From Aralia elata (Eukaryota; Streptophyta; Magnoliopsida; Apiales; Araliaceae): a DNA stretch of 64,000 nt. Within the stretch, counting starts at the first letter, position 1. Every line of letters starts with the position of its first letter. The stretch lies in NCBI GenBank assembly GCA_034770075.1, contig CM068379.1:41051130-41115129 (forward strand), in the 5' to 3' direction. Below are positions 55,461 to 64,000 of the stretch, in pieces. The notes under the pieces were generated by a model. That model was given only the letters and a program-made list of their open reading frames with translations, was not told the origin of the DNA and ran no database searches. A program made the translations under genes and the position numbers.

Positions 55461-56312
55461 TCAATTTGGTTTAATCGCAAAAATTGTCATTGCTTGCCTC
55501 CTCTTAGTCTTTTCTTTGAATTGCATGCCATTCTCACATGATGACCGAACCCCAAACTTGACTTCATCCATCGACAAAAAGATACTTTTCTCCACAGCTT
55601 TTCCCTTAATTGCACCTTTCACAAGATCAACTCGAAAACATGTTTGAAGATTATTTGGGTACTCGGTAGCTTTAAAACTCTTGAATACAACCTCTTTATC
55701 TTCAGTTTCCTTGCCATCATACCCATTCTTGCTTCTCTTCTTCCCAACCTCAATATCATCTTCCACGTCAAGATGTACTCTCTTTAAATTTCCTCCAATA
55801 GCCTCATTTAACTCCTTGCCATTTCCTTGTAATTCCACCGTGGAATGTTCTTTACCTTCCTCTTTAGGATTAATCTCTATATTGCTAGGTAAGGTACTTT
55901 GCGGGCAATTAATGATAGCATCGACAAGTTATCGCACTTGGTCCTCCAAATTCTGTATTGCAACTGTTTGAACGCACATCTAAATCTCAATTTGGACCAT
56001 GAAACTAGTAAGAAGCCCCTCTATTCTTCTTTCCTCACTTTTTGTTATAACTTTGGTAACAAGGTCCTCTAAATTAGATGTATCATCTTGCTGCAATGGA
56101 TGTTGATATGAAAATTTTGATGGGTATGATAGACTTGGTGTATAGAATTGATCATGGTTGTCATAGCTCCATGAAAAGTCCCGATGATCCTGCCAACTTA
56201 GATTATAGTAGTTTGGGTTGGTATCAGGCTGCTGATGAAAGCAGGCATTTTGAAAAGAATGACTCCCAAGAGCATCAATCTTCTTCGCTAATGTAAAAAT
56301 TTGTGCTATCAT
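55461..56312 (-). pseudogene. gag: Athila-like gag remnant of element G
   Basis: The minus-strand ORF 56312-55980 contains YYNLSWQDHRDFSWSYDNHD, recalling the YNPGWRNHPNFSW-type motif of Athila gag, followed by SNLEDLVTKVITKSEERRIE. A second minus-strand ORF, 55838-55461, continues with a charged region (EVGKKRSKNGYDGKETEDKE). Neither is complete, and no protease or RT motif follows. Gag would form the particle; this copy is a fragment. Confidence 0.6.
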
Positions 56313-56508
56313 CTGGTCATATAATGTTGTAACCGTATCAGCTCCAATTATTCATGTCGCCCTTGGTTGTGTCATCCTCTCAGACGACCATTCATAATTC
56401 AATGCAGCCATGGTACCTGAAAAGGAAATAAGATAGATAGAAAGAAAAACGTTTAAATTAAGATTAACTTTATCAAAATTAATAATGACAAAATATTAAA
56501 ATAATTTT

Positions 56509-56524
56509 TCCGGCAACGGCGCCA
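56509..56524 (-). other. Primer binding site of element G (tRNA-Asp type)
   Basis: Plus strand TCCGGCAACGGCGCCA, that is TGGCGCCGTTGCCGGA on the sense strand, the site typical of Athila-group elements. It lies nine bases from the LTR border at 56534. Confidence 0.85.
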
Positions 56525-56782
56525 AAAACTTATTGTCCAAAATAAGTATTGACAATTTACACGCAAGTATACGTGGTCAACAAGTAATAAAGAGTAAGTA
56601 GAGTATCATTCCTACGAGGAAATAAGTTAATATTTATCAATTACTAATTTCTAATTAATTAATCCTATTTAAACTACGAATGATATTTGAGAATTAAAAT
56701 TAAAATTTACTAAAATTAACTACTAAAATAATTAATTACAAGAAAAATGCAGATTTAAAAGCTTAAGATTACAACTTCCCTT

Positions 56783-59519
56783 TGTGACACCCCCAAATCC
56801 GGGTATTTAATTCCCACTGATTTGGTATTCACTATACCATTCATTCATATCTAGCTCTACCCATAATAAAGGACAATTTAAATTAAGTTAAATGAAAAAT
56901 CTTCCCACAAAAGGGTTGCATCTTTAATCTCTTAATCAAACAAATCCCAGGTTATCTAACATTTATTACATCAATGCGGAATTAAAACAGAAAATTAAAT
57001 AAGTCTTTTTACAATAAAACATCAAATAAATAAACAAGTCTTTAGCTATTTCTGCATATTGCCCTTGCCCTTACTCGTGGACGGCTCGTCCGACTTTTCT
57101 GTCTTAGCTGCAATGTTCAATGCAAGAGTGAGCAAACAATTGCCCACAAGTATGACAACAATAACAATTTAATAATCAATGAAATAGATTTCAACTGAGG
57201 AATTGTGGTTTTTCATGAATTCAATCAATAACTAATCGAGATATAAAAGCTTAATAGAACACTTGGCTCAAGAATTGAATATAGAATTCAAACTTTAGAA
57301 TTGTATCTGAGGGTCATAAGACCTCGAACTATGTCCTAGGTTAACAAGTATCTCTACCGTAACCTTTAATAGTCATGAAGACTATGGACTATCTGTCTCA
57401 TACTCAGGGGGATCAACCCTTTGCACAATGTATTGTGCACAAATATTTTAACGCTGTTGCGTAATTAATCCCCTATATTAGGGTTGTTCATCTCAATTTA
57501 GCATCAAAATTCGTACCAAAAGGAACTTGGTTTGGAACAATTTTAAAATATTCTAAGCCTTTAGAACGCTCATCAACTAAGGACTAGCTGAATCAATAAG
57601 GATTTGCTAGTCACTAAAACATTCGATTCAACAATAAAGTTGTACAATAGAATTTATGTTTGAAGTTTGAATAACGATCAAATAACAAATGACTAGAACA
57701 AAATGTAAGCATTTGATATTATAACAACCTTGCTTGAATGATAATAAGCTAAGGTTAATAGGCTTGCTCTACGGAAGTAAACTTGCTTTAAATGAAATAA
57801 CAAGATTAAGGGAAGAAAAAAAACTTGCCTCGCACGTAGATTACAGATTTAAATTCACGTTCCTTAATCAACCTATACATTTTAATTATAAAACGGTAAC
57901 AATAATTAGTTACAGAATTATATGCACTTTAGAATTTGTTCTTATTCCATTTAGTATATCAAATGTCATTTGATATTCATTAAATATTTGCTTACCACTC
58001 AATGTAGTATCTTATTTATTATTAAATACTTTAATCTAAGTTTTAATCATGTACACGGCAACATAGCAAAATAAATAAAAAAAAAAAAAAAAAATTTCAG
58101 TTACTGTTCCACCGTCGGGGCGGCGAATTCCTTCACAAACTCTCGCCGGGGCGAGCTCCCTCTGGGGCGAGAGAACTAAGTCATTTTTACCGCCGGGGCG
58201 AGAACTCCAGTACATTTCTACCGCTGGGGCGGTAGACTCGGCAGTCATCTCCTACAGTTCGCGAACCAGTGACATCCTAGGCTAAATTTTCCAAATTCTA
58301 CCATCCAACACATAAATTAAACATACCCAGACATCAAACATGTTATAAAACAATTACCCAACATGTTTTTAAACATTCTAACCATTATAATACACATAAT
58401 CAACTAATTAGAACCCAAAATTCTCTGTTTAAACAAAATATTCATGCTTTAGCCATTTAAATGAAATCAACCACTATAAATTCATCTCTAAACCATTTTA
58501 ATCCATTCCACTTACATTCTTTTCATTTTTCATTATAATATCATAATCAAATGTCAATTTACCGATTAATAATCAATTTGAGCATCAATTTTCATACATA
58601 TATGCCATACATGAAAGTAAAACTCTGTAAAACCAAAAACTCTATTCTAAAGCATACTTTCATGGATTAATCTTGACTAAGACATGTTTATAAACATCAT
58701 ACAATAATTATTCATATCTATCCACACATATAAACAATTACCACATGCATTGGTCATAAAAATTTATTTTCAGAGAACAAAAAATTAGTTTCCAGTGGAG
58801 AAATCAAAGAATACAATTTACAGAAGTTTGAATGAATTATACCTCTTAATTCTTGATCAAGCTAAGCAAAGATAATACTCCTCTTGATTCTCAGTTTTTC
58901 TCTCTTTCAAATTCACAGAGTTCTCAACTCTCTCCACAATTCTCTTCTGTGCACTCTCAATACCCAGACTATTTTTTTTAAACCACTGACAAAGCTTTTA
59001 ACAAAATAAAACTGATAGCTTTTTAAAAAATATTGATAACGTATTCTATTATTTAATCCATCAGTTACATAGTTCAAAAGCCACTAAGGCTTGTTTGGCA
59101 AATACTAAATTAAAAATAGGAATTCAAAAGCCACAAGGCTTTGTTTGGTAAAAATAAATTAATCTTCTTTTAATTATTTTAATACTTATTATATGATATG
59201 CTTCAATTGTCACACTTTAATCAATTAAATTGTAACAATATAAATTTAATTATAACTTCAATTTGGCCATCTATAAATTAATCCAAATAATTCAATAAAT
59301 CATTTTATTCAAATAAATCAGTAATCATCTAATTTAATTATTAAATTAGAATAATTACATCAAATCACATTTAAATAATATTTAACATAATTACACTTGA
59401 CATGAACTATTCCACAATAACTTTATAAATTATTTATTTTACTCAATAAATAAATTAACAAAAATATTTATATAACGCAATAGATATTTTTATTTATTCA
59501 CAAAATCGCATTCGTTACA
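56783..59519 (-). repeat. H: solo LTR of a Tekay-like element (2737 bp)
   Basis: Plus strand TGTGACACCCCCAAATCCGG to CGTTACA, the reverse of an LTR starting TGTAACGAATG and ending GGTGTCACA, as in E. It is flanked by CCCTT on both sides (56778-56782 and 59520-59524), with no internal region. Unequal recombination between two LTRs leaves this structure. Open frames inside (for example 57734-57973) show no homology. Confidence 0.93.
58111..58234. repeat. GC-palindrome cluster in solo LTR H
   Basis: Units CTCGCCGGGGCGAG (58142-58155), CTCTGGGGCGAGAG (about 58160-58173), a CCGCCGGGGCG unit (about 58190-58201) and TACCGCTGGGGCGGTA (58219-58234), plus GTCGGGGCGGC near 58114. A CAGTACATTTCTA linker is at about 58208. 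The cluster sits in the same LTR region as in E but has different arms. Confidence 0.82.
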
Positions 59520-60239
59520 CCCTTAGTGTTTCATTTAAACTAATACACTTCCTATTTAATTAATTAATTACAATGAATCGCTAACCAAGAATTCTTTATA
59601 TTATTCATGCACTTCTTTCGATTGACACATGAACAAATCCTTGTAAATCCAACAATTAAGCAACAAAATTACAAGGAACACCCTAACTAATTAACCCACT
59701 ATATTCCTATGTGAATTATGTTAATTAGGATTTCAAGCTCAAATTCTTTCAATGGCTGCAAAAGACATATAGGTATATTCCTATCCTATACGTTAATCAT
59801 ATTAACCTTACTCAGATTACATGAACAGATACTATCATATCCCAGATCTAAACCTATACTCCATCTTTCAATTTTGTATAAATTATCCCGGTAATTATTG
59901 ATCAGACAATTAATCAATAAACACAAGATATGATAAATGATTCAAGACTAATTAACTTAAATTAAATAGAAAGCATCAATCTAAATTACATACTAAGTTC
60001 CGTTGCAATCTTAATTGAAAGTTTAGTTCATAGCAATAAAGGAAAACATCATCCAGATAATAAATAAAAACATCCCAGAGATTACAAAAATTAAAGATAA
60101 AAGAAAGGGATAGAAGAAACTATTTGTTATGTTATGTTCTAAAGTCTTCTCCTTTGCATATTAATAAAACCCTCATTCAGATTCCTAATTGGCTTCAATT
60201 TTTCCTCACAGCCGCACAAAACCTTCTCATTCTGCATTA

Positions 60240-60287
60240 GAGCACCTAGGCTCTCAACCTAGTTCAAATCCAAGCGCCTAGGCGCTT
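60240..60287. repeat. Palindromes in the LTR of G
   Basis: GAGCACCTAGGCTC-type unit at 60240-60253 and the perfect AAGCGCCTAGGCGCTT at 60272-60287, separated by AACCTAGTTCAAATC. Confidence 0.85.
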
Positions 60288-60844
60288 GACCAGGACCACG
60301 TATTTACAAAAATGCCACTCAGCCCATTTTTTAATCCTTTTTAATTCTTTTCTTCACCGAAATGACTTATATGCCCCTCTTGCTCTATCCTACAACAAAT
60401 AAACACAAAAAAAATAAAATAATACTAAAAACACTTGAAGATAATAATAATTAGGCTTAACAATACCTGATTCGTAGGTATAAAACCCACTCATCATCTT
60501 TATTAGCGGAGATTGATGTGATAAGAAGGTTTTAGAGTTGATTTTGAAAATATTTTATGAGTATTTGTTTATATGGTCTTATATGAGTCATAACTAGTTT
60601 GAACATTTGGATGCACACGCGCACTTAAAGGATCATGAGTAGATGTGGAACTGATGATTAGGTTGAAATTGTAATCTTTGCATGTTCTTGAAATTTTGCT
60701 TGAGTTATCGTTTTAAGAAAATCTTTGAGGTCAAATTTTGAATTCATATTGATTAATTGCTCGAGTCAGTTGTTAGTTATTTGTTTTAGTTTTGTTCTTG
60801 GTGTTTTGCTTGAAGATAAGCAAAGATTTAAGTTTGGGGGTATT

Positions 60845-62503
60845 TGATGAGTGAGTTTTATACCTATGAATTGAGTACGTTTGGCTTGATAATTTGTGAA
60901 TTCTTAAGTATTTTAAGTTATTATTAGGTATTTATAGTGTTTTTATGTTATTTTGCAGGAAGAAACAAGGAAACGCAATCTAGACTTCTTTTGGAGTACA
61001 ATATGTAAGCAAATGCGAGAAGGGAAGATTGCAGGGCTTTTAACATTATGTTGGATGCATGTTCTTGGTTTGGAACTTGGATTTTATTGTATATCTACTT
61101 CTTAGTTTTTCAAAACATCTTGAATCGTCCCAATCGGAGTTCGGATGCGAGAGTTATGGCCTTTTTATCAACAAAGATCAAAGTTTGGAGTTGTTATTTA
61201 CATAACAGTCACTTTAAGCTCATTTTCAACCATGATCCAGCCCGAATCTCTCAATGCTCAAAGAATAAAAGTTGTAGATCTCGTCAATATTTTCGATTTG
61301 ATAGGTGGCAGGCCCCATAACTCTCTTGGATAAAAAGTTATGGCCATTTTACCAACAGACGTCAAAGTAGAAAATTCCAAAAAATGGCCCAGCATCGGGG
61401 CGCTCGTTTCTACTATATTTCCAGCGTCGGGGCACTAAGAGCCTGTATCCCAGTTCCATGAGCAGCGCCGGGGCGCTCGAGGTCGGGCCAGATCAAGTGG
61501 GGATGCGTTTTTTGATGTTTTTGACTCCAAAATGAGTTGTTTTTCCTCCTAAGCTTCGGAATTTGACTTGTAACCTATAAATACATGATGTGAGGCATAT
61601 AACTAAAGGAAGGAACATAATTACTAGTAGATTTTCAGATCTGAAGAAGAATTCAAAAGGAAGGATTGCAAGGATTGAAGGCCAAAGTGAAGATCGCGCA
61701 TAAACACAGATTCTTATCTCTTCCTTTCTCCTTTAATTTTTGTATTCTTGAACATGATGGATTATTTTAATAATTTGATTTCTTTTTCAGTTATGAGCTA
61801 AATTTATAATTAAGACTGCAATTTTACCTTTTATGTTTATAAATTAATTATCTATTTGATTCCAATTATTATTTCATATTCAGTTGTCTATCATATTTTG
61901 TGTTTATTGAGTAATTGTCTGATCAACAATTAGCGGGATACTTTAGATAAATTTCGGAGATGAAATCTACGGTTAGATCTAAATGTGGTAGCATGTATTC
62001 TTAATTATTTGCATGGATGAATAATTGGGGTTGTGAAGTGAATAAGGATATCTCTTCTATGTAACTATTGGGAATTGGTGCTTTATGAATTTAATTCTTT
62101 AGTTTTGCATAGGAATATCGCAGAATTAATTAAGTTAGATAATTTTATTTGATCACTTGGGAAAGGGCTTATAAATAATTTTGAATTCCTGTTAACAACT
62201 CTATTGAACTTAATAATTGGATGATTTGATTAATTGATTTATATTACATAATTGGGGATATTGAAGTCTTAAACTTTTACATCTAAATTTTAACCTTTGT
62301 GTTAATTTTTAATCTTAATTTTAGTTTAGTTATTTCTAATCATTAATTACAATTTGCGATTGTTTAAATAGGATTGAATTGGTAAAAATTAGTAGTTGGA
62401 AAATATTATTAAATAATTCTCTATGAGTTCGACACTCTTTTATCACTTTATTATTTGTTAACCATGTACACTTGCACGTAATTGTCATTATTTAAATTAG
62501 ACA
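60845..62503 (+). repeat. Element F 3' LTR
   Basis: TGATGAGTGAGTTTTATACC to TTAGACA. It has a CTATAAATAC TATA-type box at about 61576-61585. The last 100 bp (GAGTTCGACACTC to CACTTGCACG) parallel the start of G's LTR in reverse. No protein-coding gene is seen. Confidence 0.82.
61119..61477 (+). repeat. Shared promoter-upstream module in F LTR, ending in GC palindromes
   Basis: Two partial copies of a conserved block: CGGAGTTCGGATGCGAGAGT near 61134 and AAAAGTTGTAGATCTCGTC near 61267, with AAAGTTATGGCC near 61335 and GACGTCAAAG near 61362. They are followed by three palindromes (about 61391-61406, 61421-61437, and AGCGCCGGGGCGCT at 61464-61477) and then, about 100 bp later, the TATA-type box. 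Region I has the same order at 63690-63917. Confidence 0.65.
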
Positions 62504-64000
62504 ACAACAGGAGATGATGTTTCTAGTGAACTAATCGCATAGTTCAACAAGTTAAGAACATTGAAGAAATAGCTGATAACATAATCAAAGTTCAAATAAA
62601 ATAATGAATATTGATTATTTACTGCTGAGTGGTCCAATAGACCATGAACTATTTGGCCAAAGGATCAGTCATTCAACAGACCCTTTTAAACGCCTTGCCC
62701 GTCAGTAGTACTCGAGGGGATCAGCCTCTCGTACCCTATGTATATGCATAACATTTAGCTCTGACTGCATCGAATAATCGACACATTAAAATACCCTACA
62801 TAAGGGTTGCTCTCTCAGTCCAAGAATCCGCACCAACAATCGGTTTGGATAGCTTTTAAAATAATAACATGTACGTGTCTAGCCGAAACAAGTGGCGTAG
62901 ACTATTCCCTTAAACAGTTCACGAATGAAGAACTTATGTTTCACAGTCCAACAACAGATTACGAATTCAAATGTACAATGTGCGAATATCAATAATTATC
63001 CTAGATGTGGAGTAATCAACAATAATTAATCCACTAATATAACTTGAAAGTAATAGCTCGATTTGAGTCATGAAACTTGCAACAATATGCAACATTTGTA
63101 TAAAATAGGAAACTTACTCAAATGTAAGGGTTGAGTAAGTTTAAGAAGCCTGCATTTAATATATAGAAAGAATGAAGTTGGGGAACTTGCCCAACACAAG
63201 GGTTAGACAAGCATTAAGAAACTTGCCTAGTGCGTCTGCTACAATATTATAATACACGCTCCTTAATATCCTACACAATTAAGTACATATTCACATAACA
63301 ATTAGCCACATACCGGATATCAAATAATGTCTTATACTACTCTGTAATGTCTCATTCATACTAGAAACAAAATATTAAACAAGGTTATGTCCACTAGTTA
63401 CGACGTTACGACGCTTGTACGTTCGTACGCCAAACTTGCCTATTCGAATGCCCAAGCGACACGCAATTGCGTACGCCTAGCACGCGCCTTCGTTTTACCT
63501 AATACTTATTGGCTAATCCTAAGTATCATTATAATTTATAACATTCGTGTTTTAGAACTTAGAACAACATTTTACATTGTCGGGAGCATTATATGTGCTT
63601 ACGCGCATGCCTGACACCCTCTGATTGCCCCAATTACACATTAGTCCTATAAATGGCCAATTTAGGCTATGCTACAGACCTCAAATTGAAACACTCAAAG
63701 AACGAAAGTTGTAGGTCTACTCGTTCTCTTTCCAAATCATCTTGAATCACCTCAATCCGAGTTCGTATGAGAAAGTTACGCCTATTTTAGTAAAGGATGT
63801 CAAAGCTGATTCTGGCCTAAAATTGACCCGGCGTAATTATGCCCAAAACATGCCTTTGGGCAGCATCATTATGCCCAAGTCCAGAAGCTCCGGCGTAAAG
63901 CCAGCGTCATTACGCCCATACTTAGTTTCCTGCTCTGTTTTTCGTGTTCTAGACCTATCTTGCTTCCAACCACCATAACTCCTTCTATACATGTTCAAAT
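62504..64000 (-). repeat. I: decayed Tekay-like LTR fragment
   Basis: Several blocks parallel solo LTR H in the same orientation: GGGGATCAGCCTCTCGTACC (62716) against 57410; CATAAGGGTTGCTCTCTCAG (about 62800) against 57480; and a CTTGCCTAGTGCGT block (about 63225) against 57825. Its left end is at the F junction and its right end runs out of the window. No coding sequence is recognised. Confidence 0.6.
63690..63917 (+). repeat. Shared module in I, ending in TAAT-core palindromes
   Basis: GAACGAAAGTTGTAGGTCTA (63702), TCCGAGTTCGTATGAGAAAG (63757), TTACGCC and GATGTCAAAG (63797) appear in the same order as in F. Then come palindromic units GGCGTAATTATGCC (63830-63843), GGGCAGCATCATTATGCCC (63858-63876) and a longer GGCGTAAA...TTACGCC pair (63892-63917). 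Confidence 0.62.

Larger units (their letters stand above)
54924..60496 (-). mobile_element. Element G: reverse Athila-like element, 3' end missing or outside the window
   Basis: Its sense strand is minus: 5' LTR (60496 down to 56534, interrupted by solo LTR H), tRNA-Asp-type primer site, gag remnant, and a tract resembling the end of pol-deleted Athila-like elements (GGGAGGCAACCCATAATTG on the minus strand near 55405). Copia element A abuts it at 54924. There is no pol, so it is probably a large non-autonomous derivative. Whether 54924-55400 truly belongs to G is not certain. Confidence 0.65.
56534..60496 (-). repeat. Element G 5' LTR (about 1.22 kb net), split by solo LTR H
   Basis: On the sense strand it starts TGATGAGTGGGTTTTATACC (60496 downward), like the LTR of F at 60845, and ends near the primer site at 56534. 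Removing H and one target duplication leaves about 1221 bp. It carries palindromes at 60240-60287. No gene is seen. Confidence 0.8.
60497..62503 (+). mobile_element. Element F: 3' end of a forward Athila-like element
   Basis: It holds about 350 bp of internal 3' sequence ending in the polypurine tract AGTTTGGGGGTATT (60831-60844), then a 1659-bp LTR (60845-62503). The rest of F is replaced on the left by reverse element G, which starts at 60496 with a similar LTR end, giving head-to-head LTRs. Confidence 0.75.

Noticed and set aside
55681..55971. 96-codon plus-strand frame
   Set aside because: Overlaps the minus-strand Athila-like gag remnant, which has the better motif match.
61048..61333. 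Frames of 62 and 90 codons in the F LTR
   Set aside because: They overlie the shared promoter-upstream module; no start context, and the matching region in I is not open in the same frame.
62504..64000. Possible host gene at the right edge
   Set aside because: Blocks parallel solo LTR H; the frames at 63387-63614 and 63742-63978 lack homology and cover the palindromes.

Overview
The window is plant nuclear DNA, most likely from a eudicot, and consists entirely of nested LTR retrotransposons and their remains. The evidence is the Ty3/gypsy lineages present (Tekay/Del with a C-terminal chromodomain, Tat with two RNase H domains, Athila-like), degenerate Ty1/copia elements with plant-type primer sites, solo LTRs, GT-AG introns, and a scrap resembling plastid psbF. 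I found no host single-copy gene, tRNA or rRNA. The species cannot be told from the sequence. All identity figures are eye counts.

Nesting, outermost first. (I) A decayed Tekay-like LTR fragment, 62504-64000. (F) The 3' end and LTR of a forward Athila-like element, 60497-62503. (G) A reverse Athila-like element, 54924-60496; its LTR holds (H), a reverse Tekay-like solo LTR, 56783-59519, with target duplication CCCTT. (A) A forward Ty1/copia element, 9885-54923. Its 5' LTR is cut by (E), a Tekay element at 1-9884, and its RT gene is cut by (B), a reverse copy of the same copia family at 14372-52128 (target duplication GATAC). B's 5' LTR is in turn cut by (C), an 18.0 kb Tat element at 22940-40919 (GTGAG), and by (D), an 11.0 kb non-autonomous Tat relative at 41029-52033 (TAGAT). 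LTR-pair differences (B about 2.5%, E about 2%, D about 0.6%, C about 0.3%) agree with this order.

C is the youngest and best preserved. Its pol frame is one open 1587-codon ORF: protease, G-patch-like segment, RT, RNase H, a second archaeal-type RNase H, and DDE integrase. Gag has two frame breaks. Between pol and the 3' LTR, on the opposite strand, lies a spliced gene module: a plant-mobile-domain-like protein and a DUF7745-like protein. Its putative promoter carries the same palindromes as the LTR promoter. A 140-bp higher-order tandem repeat follows. D keeps C-like LTR ends, primer site, leader, 3' block and polypurine tract but has lost nearly all coding capacity; its tandem arrays contain a plastid-like insert.

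The signals least explained by standard annotation are these. (1) Clusters of short GC-rich palindromes occur in LTRs or leaders of otherwise unrelated families, with different arms in each family and often a CAGTTCATT-like linker. (2) Four stem-loops with the same apex but unrelated stems occur in the leader of copia elements A and B. (3) The antisense gene module in C shares a cis-motif with the LTR. (4) A and B share defects in pol, implying that already defective copies were mobilised in trans.
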